Source of the DNA: JAGIBJ01 sp032119595
GTDB taxonomy: Bacteria; Actinomycetota; Thermoleophilia; Solirubrobacterales; Solirubrobacteraceae
Assembly: GCA_032119595.1 (NCBI GenBank)
Contig: JAUMBQ010000007.1
Coordinates: 186,001-250,000 of the forward strand
Length of the DNA stretch: 64,000 nt
Reading direction: 5' to 3'
Shown here: positions 24,275 through 34,036 of the stretch, one piece after another
Layout: the number at the start of each line of letters is the position of its first letter
How positions within the stretch are numbered: the first letter of the stretch is position 1
Program-made: the position numbers and the translations under genes
The notes under the pieces: model-generated
The model's database searches: none
Seen by the model: the letters and a program-made list of their open reading frames with translations, nothing else
Told to the model about the DNA's origin: nothing

Positions 24275-25444
24275 TCACTGAAGCGCGGACTCGGCGACGG
24301 GTCGGGCCGACCGCGTCGCGCCTGCCGCCTTGACCAGGCTGAAGCAGAACGTCGCGCCGTCTCCCTCGTGAGCTGGTCTCGGCGCAAGCCAGATACGCCC
24401 GCCATGCGCTTCGATGATCGCGCGGGCGATAGCCAGCCCGAGGCCGGACCCGTCGCCGCGGGCGGCGCGCACCCCACCCTGGAAGAACGCTTCGAAGATG
24501 CGATCACGTTCCTGATCGGGGATGCCATCGCCGGTATCGGCGACGTCGATTACCACCCGGCGCTCGTCCTCCACCGCGCCGACCGAAACCGACCCACCCG
24601 CCGGCGTGTGGCGAATCGCGTTCTGGACCAGGTTGAAGAGCACGCGCTGCAGCTGCTCAGGATTCGCGGACACCGCAGACAACCCGGGCGGAAGGGCCTC
24701 GCTGAGCTCCACGGATTCAGCAGCGGCTTGGTGACGCAGCGCGTCGAGCGTCTCTGCGACGAGGTCGTCGACGTGCATGGTCTCCAGGACCATGGGGCGG
24801 TCACCTGACTCGAGATCGGCCAGCTCAAAGAGGTCGTCGAGCAGCACGCCAAGCGACCGCACGTGGCTCTGGATGAGGCGCAGGTCGTCGTCACCGCCCA
24901 GTCCGTCCTCCATCGCTTGCGACAGGAGCCGCAGCGACGTGAGCGGCGTGCGAAGGTCGTGGCTGATGGCCGCGATCATGTCGCTGCGGGCCCGCTCGGC
25001 TGCAGCGACATCCCGCAGCGCCCGGCCGAAGAACAACGAAACCGACCAGCCCAACACGACGAGCGACGACAGGGACACGAGCACCGTGTAGTACGCGTCG
25101 TGCGGAGACAGGAACATCGTCTCGACGAACGCGACGACGCCGAGAACGGTTCCTACGCTGGCCAGCACCCACGCCCAGAGGAGCTGGCGACGCAGATCCC
25201 TCACCCAGCGCGCCACGAGGACGACGGCCACGACGGTCGCAACCAGCACCGGCGCGAAGTACTCGAGCACCACGCGCGCCGCGGGGGCGCCGTGCGCCAG
25301 CCCCGAACCGAACGCAACGACTCCGAGGGCCACCGCCCCGGCGACCGAGCCGGTGAGCCACGGCGAGCGGGCGCGCCTCACACCAGGCGCGCCAGCCCCT
25401 GGCGGACGCAGGAAGTCCGACGACGCGGGGCGCTCCCCGCTCAT
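24275..25444 (-). CDS. Two-component sensor histidine kinase
   Basis: 389 residues from ATG 25444, which overlaps the response-regulator stop (ATGA). Four hydrophobic segments in the first ~155 residues give a membrane sensor with little extracytoplasmic loop. Next comes the dimerisation helix with the phospho-acceptor His in MIAAISHDLRTPLTSLRLL, then the ATPase domain with N box FNLVQNAIRHTPAGG, G1 DVADTGDGIPDQER and G2 GSGLGLAIARAIIEAHGG. Signal unknown; the membrane-embedded sensor type often reports envelope or lipid state. Confidence 0.93.
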   Translation of the reverse strand: MSGERPASSDFLRPPGAGAPGVRRARSPWLTGSVAGAVALGVVAFGSGLAHGAPAARVVLEYFAPVLVATVVAVVLVARWVRDLRRQLLWAWVLASVGTVLGVVAFVETMFLSPHDAYYTVLVSLSSLVVLGWSVSLFFGRALRDVAAAERARSDMIAAISHDLRTPLTSLRLLSQAMEDGLGGDDDLRLIQSHVRSLGVLLDDLFELADLESGDRPMVLETMHVDDLVAETLDALRHQAAAESVELSEALPPGLSAVSANPEQLQRVLFNLVQNAIRHTPAGGSVSVGAVEDERRVVIDVADTGDGIPDQERDRIFEAFFQGGVRAARGDGSGLGLAIARAIIEAHGGRIWLAPRPAHEGDGATFCFSLVKAAGATRSARPVAESALQ

Positions 25445-26148
25445 GGCTGGAACCGGTAGCCGATGCCCCACACCGTCTCGACCCACCGGGGGGCGTGCGG
25501 ATCAGGCTCAATCTTCTGACGCAGCCGCCGGACGTGCACGGTGATGGTGGCGCTGTCGCTGTCAACCGCGTGCCCCCAGACGTGCTGCATCAATTCGCGC
25601 CGCGAGAACGCGCGCCCAGGGTGGCGCGCGAGGAAGTCCAAGAGTTCGAACTCGGTTGGCGTGAGCGGGATCTCGTGGCCGTCAACGCACACCCGCCGAT
25701 CGGCGGCGTCAATCGTCAGCGCGCCAAAGCTCAGCGGAGCCGGCACCTCGAGGCTCTCGTACCGGCGCAGGACAGCGTCGACACGCGCCACGAGTTCGGC
25801 CGGAGAAAACGGCTTGACGACGTAGTCGTCGGCGCCGAGATGCAAGCCCACCACACGATCGGACTCGTCGCCGCGAGCGGTCAGGAAGATCACGGCCGGT
25901 CGGCCGACCACCCCCGCACTGCGGCGCAGACGCCGCATCACCTCAAAACCGCCCATGCCCGGCAGCATGAGGTCCAGCACCGCCAGATCAGGCCGGTGCG
26001 CCTTGGCAGCCGCCAGCGCCTGAGGACCGTCGCCGGCAACCTGAACGAGGTATCCGGCCTGCGTGAGGTACCGCGCGACGACACTCGCGATCGTGGGCTC
26101 GTCCTCCACGACGAGAATCGATCCGCGAAACCCTTCCTCGTCCTTCAC
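25441..26148 (-). CDS. OmpR/PhoB-type response regulator
   Basis: 235 residues. Receiver domain: acidic pocket VVEDEPTIA, phospho-Asp in PDLAVLDLMLPGMGGFEVM, Thr in FLTARGD, Lys in DDYVVKPFSPAEL. The winged-helix domain follows from ~residue 140 (LTPTEFELLDFLARHPGRAF, then SATITVHVRRLRQKIEPDP). It is transcribed first, with the kinase coupled behind it. Targets are not evident in the window. Confidence 0.94.
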   Translation of the reverse strand: MKDEEGFRGSILVVEDEPTIASVVARYLTQAGYLVQVAGDGPQALAAAKAHRPDLAVLDLMLPGMGGFEVMRRLRRSAGVVGRPAVIFLTARGDESDRVVGLHLGADDYVVKPFSPAELVARVDAVLRRYESLEVPAPLSFGALTIDAADRRVCVDGHEIPLTPTEFELLDFLARHPGRAFSRRELMQHVWGHAVDSDSATITVHVRRLRQKIEPDPHAPRWVETVWGIGYRFQP

Positions 26149-26212
26149 GCCCGCCAGTGTCCCCGAAACCGCGGTGTTGCGCCACCGGTGTGCTGCAGTC
26201 GTTCGCGAATCG

Positions 26213-29200
26213 TCAGGAAGACACCCGTCGGCTGGCGTTGCTTCGACGACGCGTCATCCAGCCCGCGAGTTCGCGAAGCTGGCGAACCGCGAGCGTGGTG
26301 CCGGCGACCTGCGTGTGCGGAGAGAGCTGGGCTTCGCGCACCAGGAGCTGAAGGCGCCGCACGCCAGAGTCGCGTCGCTCGATGCCTGACGCCACGGCAG
26401 CGGATGGGTCGCTCGCGGTCTCGTCGGCGATCGCGAGGCCCGCAAGCCGGGCAACCGCCGACAGGAAGTCATCGCGCAACGCCTGGTTGGCCCAGCGCGC
26501 GACCCTCGTACCGGACGGCAGCCCGGCGACGAGGCCCTGAAGCACGTCGAGCGGCAGCGACCGCCGCAGGGCACCGACGGCCGTGACCAGTTCCGGAACC
26601 GAGCCGCCCGTACGCGCCGACACCCCGGCGAGGTACGGCGCGAACGGCAGCAGCCGGCAGCGGGCCACCGCCACGGCGAGATCGTGTGGAACGCCGGCGT
26701 CCTCCCAGCGACTCACTTCGGCCGTGGCCTCGGAGACGCGGTTCTCGCGGTACTCGGCCTGGAGCTCCTCGGGGCCGAACTGCTGCGCTGAGCCTGCGAT
26801 CAGGGCGAGAGCAGCTTCGCGGTGGGACGCGATCGTCTGGCGAAGGTCGTCGTCCGCGGTGACGTCATTACGCAGGTACCAGCGGCTGACCTGCCGGATC
26901 GCGTCCTGCACCACAGCCGACAACTCCCAGCGCGTATCGGGGTCCACACCCTGGAGCGCTTCGATCTGGCGGATCAACGTCGGGGCCTCACACACGTCCC
27001 GGGCGATGAGGAATGCCCTCACGACGGCAGACGCGCTGGCACCGAATTCGAGCGACCGCCGAGCGACGAAGCTCTCGCCCATCGTGTCGACGACATCGTT
27101 GGCTGCGAGCGTGGCCAGGAGTTCTCGGCGCAGCGGGTGCTCCCACGCGAGGGCGCCGAAGCGCTCCACGACCGGCGTCGGGAAGTAGGCGAGCAGGTCG
27201 CCCTCGAGTGCGCGATCGTCGACGAGCGGCGAGTCCAGCAGCTGCTCCGCCACGGCGATCTTGGCGAGCGAGAGCAGCACCGACAGCTCGGGGCGCATCA
27301 TGCCGCCCCCGGCCGCGTGCCGCTCGGACATCTGGTCGGAGGTCGGGAGGTCGTGATCGGCGCGCACGAGCTTCGTCTGCTCTTCAAGCGCGACCATGAG
27401 TTCCTCATAGGCCGACATCCGTTTGGGCGAGCGACGCTGCTCCTCGGTGAGGATCCGCGCCTGGCGGGCGCTCGTCGCGAGCACGTGCTCACACACCTCA
27501 TCCGTGGCCGACCGCAGGAGTTCGTCGCGATGCTCCATGTCGAGCTCGCCGCGGCGAATGGCCTCGCCGAGCAAGATCTTCAGATTCACCTCGTGGTCGG
27601 AGCAGTCGACGCCGCCGGAGTTGTCGATGAAGTCGGCGTTGATCGCGCCGCCTTTCATCGCGTACTCGATGCGCGCCGGATGGGTGAACCCAAGGTTGCC
27701 GCCCTCGCCGACCACGGTGCAGCGCAGGTCGCGCGCGTCGACGCGAATGCCGTCCGACGCGCGATCCTGCGCGTCGGCGTCGCTCTCGGTGCTCGCTTTG
27801 ACGACCGTGCCGATGCCGCCGTTCCACAGCAGGTCGACGTCTGCGCGAAGCACCGCCCGGATGAGCTCGCTCGGAGCCAACCGGTCCTCCTCGATGCCGA
27901 GCGCCTGCTGGATCTGCGGCGTGATCGCCACCGACTTTGCCTTGCGCGAGAAGACGCCGCCGCCCTCGGAGATCAGCGAGCGGTCGTAGTCGTCCCAGGA
28001 CGACCTTGGCGTGTCGAACAAGCGCTGGCGCTCGTTGAACGACGCCTCCGGGTTCTGCGGGTCGGGATCGATGAAGACGTGGCGGTGGTCGTACGCGCCG
28101 ATGAGCCGCACAGTCCTGGAGCGAAGCAGGCCGTTGCCGAACACGTCCCCGGACATGTCGCCGATGCCGACCACCGTGATGGGATCGCGCTCGGGGTCCA
28201 CCCCGCGCTCCTTGAAGTGCCGCTTGACGGACTCCCAGGCGCCGCGAGCCGTGATGCCGAGGGCTTTGTGGTCGTAGCCCTGGGATCCGCCGGACGCAAA
28301 GGCGTCGTCGAGCCAGAAGCCGCGCTCCCGAGCGACGCGGTTCGCGGTGTCGGAGAAAGTCGCCGTGCCCTTGTCAGCCGCGACGACAAGGTAGGGATCA
28401 TCACCATCGCGGCGCCGCACGTACGGCGGAGGGACGACTTTGCCGCCCTCACGCGTGTCGGTGAGATCGAGCAGCGCACCGACGTAGTCCACATACGCGG
28501 CCTCCACGGCGCCACGCAGGGCGGCGGGGTCCGTCGGCGGCTTGCGCAGCCGGAAGCCGCCCTTGGCCCCGGACGGCACGATCACCGCGTTCTTGACCAT
28601 CTGCGCGCGCATCAGGCCGAAGACCTCCGTGCGGAAGTCTTCGCGGTCAGACCAACGCAGACCGCCGCGAGCGATCGCGCCGCCGCGCAGGTGGATGCCT
28701 TCGACGTGCGGCGCGTAGACGTAGACCTCCCACAGCGGCGTGGGCTGCGGCAACGCAGGCACGTCGGCCGCACGGAACTTCATCGCGAGCGCGGTTCGGC
28801 CGGGCTTGTAGTTGTTGGTGCGGACGGTCGCGTCGATGAGCCCGAGCTGATTGCGCAGGATGCGGTCGTGATCGAGCGACTCGACCTCGTCGATCGCGCT
28901 GACGATCTCGTCGCGCAGCGCCTCCTCGGCGGCTTCATCGACCGGGACCGAGGGATCGAAGCGCAGCTCGAACAGGCGGATGAGCGCCGCGGTCGTGTGC
29001 GGATGGTTGACGATCACCTGGTTCTGGAACGCTTCGGTGTAGCGCGACCCCGCGCGGGAGCGGTACCGGCGGTAGGCACGCAGCACGTTCAAGCGCTCGT
29101 GATCGAGATCGGTCGTGACGATCAGGCGGTGCAGGGCGTCGGTCTCGGCTTCGCCCCGCCAGACCGCGCTGACCGCAGCCGCCACACGGTCTCCGCATGC

Positions 29201-31132
29201 GTCCAGGTTGAGCGGCCCGCCACCTGGGCCGGTCACGCCGAAGTCCTGAATCCAGATCTCTTCGCCGCCTCCGCTCACACGGGTCGGGCGCTCCTCGAGC
29301 ACGGTGAGACCGAGGTCCTCGAGGATCATGATCACGCGGGACAGCTCGGCCTTGACGCGGCGTGAGATCAGGGCGACACGCGTGACCGGACCGGACGGCC
29401 CGTCCTCCTGGCGCAGAGCCACGAACGAGCGCTCGCCGCTGCGGTGCAAACGGTCGAGCGACAGCACGTCGTCGACCGCGGAGAACGGATCGACGATCGC
29501 CCGATACTGCTCCGGCAGGCGCGGCCCCCAGTGTGCGGCCAGCAGGCGGCCCGGCTCCTCGCCTTCGCGGGCGACCAGCGCGTCACGCAGCGACGTCTGC
29601 CAAGTGCGCGCCATCGCGGAGACGGCGGCCTCCAGCTCGCGCTCGTCGATCATCCGCAGGCCCTTGGGGTCGTGGACCACCACGTGGAGCTGCACGTGGG
29701 CTTCGTCGCCAATGACCTCGGTGGCGACGGTGTCGTCGGTGTCGTAGCGAGACGCCACGAGGGCCTCGACGCGCTCACGCAGGGCCGGGACGTACCGGTC
29801 CCGCGGGAGTGCGATCACGATCGAGGCGGTGCGCTGGTCGAGGTGCGTGCGGGCCCGCACGAGCACTTCCTCGGCGGAGATGCCCATGAGCGCGCGCAGC
29901 AGCGAGACGAGTTCGAGGGCTCCGATGGCGAGGAGTTCCTCCTTGGGCATCGCGTCGAACAGCGCCACCATGCGCTTGTGGTCGTGCGATCCGGCGCGCA
30001 GGCCGGCCTCCTCGAGGGCATCGATGAGGCGCGTGCGCAGCACCGGCACGGTGCTGGCCGGTTCGTTCTCGGCGCGGTGGGTGAGGAGGTAGAGCAGGCG
30101 CGTGACGCGCGTCAGGACGCCCTCCGCGTCGCGCTGCGGCATCAGGAGTTCCTGAGGCCGCGTGCCGCGGTGCACGGGCGAGCGCGACGTGACCGGGCCG
30201 GCGGCGAGCGATGCGCCTGCGCGCAGCGGGTCAAGCGACGCGATGGCCGGCGGCGCCACCTCCAGCGGGTCGCCACCTTCGAGCGGGCCTACCCAGCTCC
30301 GAAGACCGCCGTCAGAGGAGTGCGGCGCGAGCAGTCCATGCCCCGACTCCGGCGGCCCGTACGTGCCGTCGTTCTGGATCGCGTACTCGGCGGTGCCGAG
30401 CAGCAGAATGCGGTTGTCCAGCAGCCAGCGCAGCAACGCTGCTGCCTCGGGATCGGTGCCCGGGTGATCGATGACGCCGACCACTGCGGCGACGCTGTCG
30501 TCATGCTCGTCGACTGCGGCAATGGCAGCGAGGAGCCCGCGACGCGCCGCATCTTCAAGGTGAACGAGCTCTTCGGGCTCAAGGCGGGCGTCGAGTTCAA
30601 CGACGATCGCAGCCACGGCCGCAGCCTGCGGGTTGATCGGCTCGCCGGGCTGGTTCGTGGTCGCGAGGTGCGATGCGTGGCCGCTGAAGCTCGTGGCTTC
30701 GAGGCCGCCCGTCGGCTCGTAGATATCGGCGATGCCATTGCCGTTGGCATCGATACCTTCAGCGCCGGGACGCGGCAGCACGGGATGATCGACGGCTCGC
30801 GGAGCGTGTCCGGCGCGTCGGACGGCGACCAGCAGCGAGTCCAGCAGGAATGGCCGGTCGTCGGCGACGGCGGCGAGCAGCGAGCCGCGATCGGAGTCGC
30901 GCGGCGTGCTGACCGAGGTGGCAACGATCGACTCGCCGCGTGCCTTCAGCAGCTCCTCAAGGGCTTGACGGCGCGCGGTGTCCGTGGCGCCGAATGCCAA
31001 AAGCCGTTCCCCCAGCGGCGACGACGCATCAGCGTCGACGGGCGAGGCGAGGTCGCTGGCGACGTCGCCAGGCGTGGCCCCAGGGGTCCCGGGCTCGTGG
31101 GTCGCGGTCTCTGGCAGCGGTGAATCGTCCAT
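26213..31132 (-). CDS. gdhB: NAD-specific glutamate dehydrogenase, large type
   Basis: 1639 residues, the size of the ~180 kDa family. It oxidises glutamate to 2-oxoglutarate and ammonia with NAD+. The N-terminal ~500 residues hold the regulatory ACT-like region, with a diverged beginning rich in acidic residues. The catalytic core has GGLRWSDREDFRTEVFGLM, the Lys-containing GAKGGFRLRKPP near residue 857, GGSQGYDHKALGITARGAW, VVGIGDMSGDVFGNGLL near 995 for NAD binding, and FIDNSGGVDCSDHEVNLKIL. The C-terminal helical region completes the family. It is monocistronic; its only close neighbour is the two-component pair downstream on the same strand. Confidence 0.93.
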   Translation of the reverse strand: MDDSPLPETATHEPGTPGATPGDVASDLASPVDADASSPLGERLLAFGATDTARRQALEELLKARGESIVATSVSTPRDSDRGSLLAAVADDRPFLLDSLLVAVRRAGHAPRAVDHPVLPRPGAEGIDANGNGIADIYEPTGGLEATSFSGHASHLATTNQPGEPINPQAAAVAAIVVELDARLEPEELVHLEDAARRGLLAAIAAVDEHDDSVAAVVGVIDHPGTDPEAAALLRWLLDNRILLLGTAEYAIQNDGTYGPPESGHGLLAPHSSDGGLRSWVGPLEGGDPLEVAPPAIASLDPLRAGASLAAGPVTSRSPVHRGTRPQELLMPQRDAEGVLTRVTRLLYLLTHRAENEPASTVPVLRTRLIDALEEAGLRAGSHDHKRMVALFDAMPKEELLAIGALELVSLLRALMGISAEEVLVRARTHLDQRTASIVIALPRDRYVPALRERVEALVASRYDTDDTVATEVIGDEAHVQLHVVVHDPKGLRMIDERELEAAVSAMARTWQTSLRDALVAREGEEPGRLLAAHWGPRLPEQYRAIVDPFSAVDDVLSLDRLHRSGERSFVALRQEDGPSGPVTRVALISRRVKAELSRVIMILEDLGLTVLEERPTRVSGGGEEIWIQDFGVTGPGGGPLNLDACGDRVAAAVSAVWRGEAETDALHRLIVTTDLDHERLNVLRAYRRYRSRAGSRYTEAFQNQVIVNHPHTTAALIRLFELRFDPSVPVDEAAEEALRDEIVSAIDEVESLDHDRILRNQLGLIDATVRTNNYKPGRTALAMKFRAADVPALPQPTPLWEVYVYAPHVEGIHLRGGAIARGGLRWSDREDFRTEVFGLMRAQMVKNAVIVPSGAKGGFRLRKPPTDPAALRGAVEAAYVDYVGALLDLTDTREGGKVVPPPYVRRRDGDDPYLVVAADKGTATFSDTANRVARERGFWLDDAFASGGSQGYDHKALGITARGAWESVKRHFKERGVDPERDPITVVGIGDMSGDVFGNGLLRSRTVRLIGAYDHRHVFIDPDPQNPEASFNERQRLFDTPRSSWDDYDRSLISEGGGVFSRKAKSVAITPQIQQALGIEEDRLAPSELIRAVLRADVDLLWNGGIGTVVKASTESDADAQDRASDGIRVDARDLRCTVVGEGGNLGFTHPARIEYAMKGGAINADFIDNSGGVDCSDHEVNLKILLGEAIRRGELDMEHRDELLRSATDEVCEHVLATSARQARILTEEQRRSPKRMSAYEELMVALEEQTKLVRADHDLPTSDQMSERHAAGGGMMRPELSVLLSLAKIAVAEQLLDSPLVDDRALEGDLLAYFPTPVVERFGALAWEHPLRRELLATLAANDVVDTMGESFVARRSLEFGASASAVVRAFLIARDVCEAPTLIRQIEALQGVDPDTRWELSAVVQDAIRQVSRWYLRNDVTADDDLRQTIASHREAALALIAGSAQQFGPEELQAEYRENRVSEATAEVSRWEDAGVPHDLAVAVARCRLLPFAPYLAGVSARTGGSVPELVTAVGALRRSLPLDVLQGLVAGLPSGTRVARWANQALRDDFLSAVARLAGLAIADETASDPSAAVASGIERRDSGVRRLQLLVREAQLSPHTQVAGTTLAVRQLRELAGWMTRRRSNASRRVSS

Positions 31133-31364
31133 AACGGTCTACCAAGTTCTGTCGGCAGCGCGACGGTGCGCCATGACTCGTGGTGCAACCTATCCCCGGA
31201 CGATCCTTCCACCCCGGGCAGTCGCTGTCACGCCCAGCGTTACCGAACGGCCACACGGGGGCGTTCACCGGCGGCACGCGGCACGCGGCAGCCGACGGCA
31301 AACGGGCGGGGGCGAGAACCGCACTGGCCGGGCCGATCGCCTCACGAGAACCGAAGAAGGACTC

Positions 31365-31408
31365 GGGGGTCGACGCGTACCAGGCGGGAAACGCGCCGAC
31401 CCCCAAGG
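31365..31408. repeat. Repeated hairpin element, copy 1
   Basis: GGGGGTCGACGCGT, a 12-base loop containing CCAGGCG, then ACGCGCCGACCCCC (13 of 14 pairs), followed by AAGG. The closest relative is at 34781-34820 on the far side of the five-gene cassette, in the same orientation. Confidence 0.75.
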
Positions 31409-31413
31409 TTTGC

Positions 31414-31453
31414 GGCGGGGGTCTCAGGCGTTTACTCGCCGACCCGCCAAAGG
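31414..31453. repeat. Worn copy of the hairpin element
   Basis: GGGGGTC, AGGCG, CGCCGACCC and CCAAAGG occur in the same order as in the copy just upstream, with many changes. It is probably a tandem duplicate that has decayed. Confidence 0.4.
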
Positions 31454-31585
31454 TCGTTCGGTCAGCTTACGACGGCCAGACGGATCGATGGACGCCAGGC
31501 TGCTCATTCATGCCCGCTGACCCGGGGGATGCGGGGGCTCCCCCGGCCTTAGGCGGTTGCTGCGACGCCGGATACAACTTGCCAT

Positions 31586-32203
31586 ATGTGGGTAAAGAAG
31601 ACCGGCCGCAAGCGCCGTCGCCGCTCGACGCGAGTGATCTCGACCTGGGTCGAACATCACGATGAACGGGTCTACGCGCCCGACGCGAAGCCAGGCAGAG
31701 AGATCACGGAAGGGTACGTCTCGACGCTTGAGGAAACCCGCCGCATCCGTGCCTCGGAGGTGCTGCCAAAGTGGTGTTGGTACCTCATGTGCGCCATTGC
31801 CTTGGTGGCTGTAGGGACCATCCTTGCTGGCCTCGGCTGCGACGATGGTCGTCGCGTCTGCACAGACCGCTGGAGCGGACCGTCCGCCCTAGCTGGCGGC
31901 TCGGCGTTGCTCGTATTCACGGTGGGTCTTTGGGGACGGTCAGCCCCCGAGATCGATGCGATCGCCGCTGAGAGCGCCACAGCCCGAGCGGGACTGGCGG
32001 CGATGCTCCCAACCGCCCTTGGAGTCTTGTCTCTGGGCATTGGCTTTATCGCGGAATATTCCGACATGGCTGGTGGCGACGCGATCGAAGCGGTGGGCTG
32101 GAGCCTTGCCGCGGCCTTCGCACTGGCAACCTTCGCGGTCCGCCGCCACCGAAAGCCTCGCCTGCTGACGTTGCCTGCCTACCGCCTTCCGAGGAACCAC
32201 TGA
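31586..32203 (+). CDS. Four-helix membrane protein, first gene of cassette
   Basis: 205 residues. The N-terminus is cytoplasm-like and very basic (KKTGRKRRRRSTR), then a ~35-residue soluble part, then four predicted membrane helices (about 62-84, 98-115, 138-160, 168-186) and a basic tail ending PAYRLPRNH. Three Cys fall in or near the first loop (KWCWYLM, LGCDDGRRVCTDRW). No family recognised. Its stop and the next start overlap in TGATG, tying it to the WXG100-like gene. Base composition is slightly less GC-rich than the neighbours. Confidence 0.65.
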   Translation: MWVKKTGRKRRRRSTRVISTWVEHHDERVYAPDAKPGREITEGYVSTLEETRRIRASEVLPKWCWYLMCAIALVAVGTILAGLGCDDGRRVCTDRWSGPSALAGGSALLVFTVGLWGRSAPEIDAIAAESATARAGLAAMLPTALGVLSLGIGFIAEYSDMAGGDAIEAVGWSLAAAFALATFAVRRHRKPRLLTLPAYRLPRNH

Positions 32204-32565
32204 TGGAACCTCGTCCCAAAGGCGACCCCGGCGAGATCGCGGAGTGCGCCGGCGAACTCATGCAGCTGAGCCGTCGCGCCGCGGACCTCGCCGGTCAATC
32301 CAGCGCCGCCACGTCCAATCCGGGATTCGTCGGGCTGGCCACAATGCGCTACGCCATCGGCGGGGCCGGGGTCGCCATCGAACTCCACCAACGAGCGGCC
32401 GAACTCGCGGCCCTGGCTGGCGCCGCGAAGCAGGCGGCCGCGGAACTGGCCGCGGACCAGCGCGCCTGGGATCTCCGTGCTGAGGCGGAGCGCAGGGAGC
32501 GATCCGAGGCCAAGCAGGCTGCCGAGGACCGGCGCAGCGCCCGCGACTGGAGCGCCGTCCTATGA
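32203..32565 (+). CDS. Small helical protein, WXG100/ESX-like (putative)
   Basis: 120 residues, almost entirely helical: two amphipathic helices (about 8-30 and 45-95) joined by SSAATSNPGFVGLATMRYA. The opening GDPGEIAECAGELMQLSRRA resembles the first helix of actinobacterial type VII-secreted WXG100/PPE-type proteins (GDPxxIxxxAxxL), but the W-x-G turn itself is missing, replaced by NPGF. The C-terminus is highly charged (AEAERRERSEAKQAAEDRR). Tightly coupled on both sides (TGATG, then ATGA). The ESX assignment is an inference from size, helix pattern and neighbours. Confidence 0.55.
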   Translation: MEPRPKGDPGEIAECAGELMQLSRRAADLAGQSSAATSNPGFVGLATMRYAIGGAGVAIELHQRAAELAALAGAAKQAAAELAADQRAWDLRAEAERRERSEAKQAAEDRRSARDWSAVL

Positions 32566-33566
32566 GTGCGCTGGTCGGTGGCAACCTCGATCGCATGGGT
32601 GCCTCGCGTCGTGGCATGCGGGTGGCGCGCAGCGGGCTCGAGGGGCTTGGCTCGCAGGCGAACGGGATCTCCCCACCAAGCCATCCTGCCGCCCTGCGCG
32701 GCCGCATTCACCAGGCGCTCACGGCGACCAACCGCACGGCACAAAGCGGGCAGCGTCAGCTGGCACAGCTGGAGCTGGACCTCCAACGGAGGGAGCTGCT
32801 GCTCCTGCTCGCCGACACGGTCGGATCGCTCACGCCACTGAAGGCGGCGCCGCGACTCGGAAGCGTCGAGCACACGCCAGACGGCGTCATTCCAGACACG
32901 CCGATCCCGGGGCTAACCAGCGATCACCTTGGTGCCATGCTCGGCGGCCTCAACGACGCGCTCGGGCGGTACTCCAAGGAGTTCACCACGCATTCAGTCA
33001 CCACGATGCGGATCGAGCGCGAACTCCGGACGTCGTACACCGTCGCCAAGCACAACGGCAAGATGACGATCACGGCGCTCACCAGGGAGATCGAGCGAAT
33101 CCACATCTCGACCGACGTGACGCGCACCGCGGTCAAATATGCCCAGGCCGCGCGGTACGGATCCAAGGCACTTGGCATCCTCGGTCACGTCGACAACGGA
33201 GTGACGGTCATTCGCTCGTTCGGCGTGAAGGGGCCCGAGAAGGCGTCCGCGGTCGGCGGCGCCGTCGGCAAGGCGTCCGGTGGCATGGCCGCGGCGATGG
33301 CAGGAGGCTCCCTCGGCGCATCGCTGGGCGCGCCTGGCGGACCGATCGGCATTGCTGTCGGAGCCGGGATCGGGGCCACGGTCGGCGGGATCATCGGCAG
33401 CAAAGCCGGCAACAAAGCTGGTGCGGCCCTAGGAGAGGGTGCGCGCCAGACCGGAAAAGCGCTCGGCGACGCGGCCGACAAGGCTGGCGATACGGCGAAG
33501 CGCGCGGCCGACCATGCCAAGCACGCGCTCGGCGACACGAAGCGCAAGCTCGGGCGGCTGTTCTGA
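32562..33566 (+). CDS. Putative secreted effector-like protein, glycine-zipper tail
   Basis: 334 residues. The N-terminal ~110 residues are helical, like LXG/WXG delivery domains (LDRMGASRRGMRVARSGLEG, then QLAQLELDLQRRELLLLLAD). The middle (130-215) is helical and charged. The C-terminal 110 residues carry a glycine zipper: GKASGGMAAAMAGGSLGASL, then IGIAVGAGIGATVGGIIGSK, able to insert in membranes, ending in a Lys-rich amphipathic helix. Such tails occur in pore-forming or membrane-associating secreted proteins. No enzymatic toxin domain is seen. Overlaps its upstream neighbour in ATGA. Confidence 0.55.
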   Translation: MSALVGGNLDRMGASRRGMRVARSGLEGLGSQANGISPPSHPAALRGRIHQALTATNRTAQSGQRQLAQLELDLQRRELLLLLADTVGSLTPLKAAPRLGSVEHTPDGVIPDTPIPGLTSDHLGAMLGGLNDALGRYSKEFTTHSVTTMRIERELRTSYTVAKHNGKMTITALTREIERIHISTDVTRTAVKYAQAARYGSKALGILGHVDNGVTVIRSFGVKGPEKASAVGGAVGKASGGMAAAMAGGSLGASLGAPGGPIGIAVGAGIGATVGGIIGSKAGNKAGAALGEGARQTGKALGDAADKAGDTAKRAADHAKHALGDTKRKLGRLF

Positions 33567-33568
33567 CG

Positions 33569-34036
33569 ATGACCATCACCACCTCCCCACTCCACGATTG
33601 GGACTCCACCGCCGCCGACGGCATCCGGCTTGCTCATCCAGCCGACTGGACGGTGCTCCGAGGCGAACTCGGGACACTGGTCGCCGTCCGGGCAACGGAT
33701 GCGTCGCCCGATGGCTTTCATGCCAACGTCTCGGTCGTCGTCCGGCCGAGCGCCGAGGTGGATCCGGACGAGATCCTCGCGGCGCAACTCGGCGAACTCG
33801 CGCGCCTACCCGATGCGATCTTGCTCGACGCCGAGATCACAGAACTCACCCAGCGACCGGCGTCGCGCGCCCTGGTCGCGTATCGCTCCGACGACTTCGA
33901 GCTGACGCTCGAGCAGTGGATCCTCTGGGCCGGCGGGCGCATGCTCACCGTGAGCGCCACCAGCGCATCGTCTGTTCACGCCGACTCGACCGACGTCCTC
34001 GACGCGATCATCGCGAGTTTCCACCTTGATGCCTGA
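33569..34036 (+). CDS. DUF1795/LpqN-like small protein (putative)
   Basis: 155 residues from ATG 33569, two bases after the preceding stop. It has an alpha/beta pattern: AADGIRLAHPADWTVLRG, NVSVVVRPSAEVDPDEILAA, DFELTLEQWILWAGGRMLTV, closing with DVLDAIIASFHLD. This is the layout of DcrB/DUF1795 and the actinobacterial LpqN-type fold, some members of which act as chaperones or adaptors for secreted effectors. No signal peptide, so it would be cytoplasmic. The frame is open far upstream inside the previous gene, but that is a shadow. A chaperone or immunity role is inferred. Confidence 0.55.
   Translation: MTITTSPLHDWDSTAADGIRLAHPADWTVLRGELGTLVAVRATDASPDGFHANVSVVVRPSAEVDPDEILAAQLGELARLPDAILLDAEITELTQRPASRALVAYRSDDFELTLEQWILWAGGRMLTVSATSASSVHADSTDVLDAIIASFHLDA

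Larger units (their letters stand above)
31133..31585. other. Gap before the five-gene cassette
   Basis: 453 bases with no convincing gene. Open frames here are low-complexity and arginine-rich. It contains the repeated hairpin element (31365-31408), a worn copy (31414-31453) and a smaller hairpin CCGGGGG...CCCCCGG (31522-31546) 40 bases before the first cassette gene. Promoters for gdhB (minus) and the cassette (plus) must lie here; GGATACAAC at ~31570 is a candidate. Confidence 0.55.

Noticed and set aside
26822..29365. 847-residue open frame opposite the glutamate dehydrogenase
   Set aside because: Antisense shadow of a long GC-rich gene; Arg/Val/Asp-rich with no domain.
31180..31665. 161-residue open frame before the cassette
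   Set aside because: Composition is low-complexity, it spans the hairpin elements and overlaps the start of the better-supported membrane protein; no domain seen.
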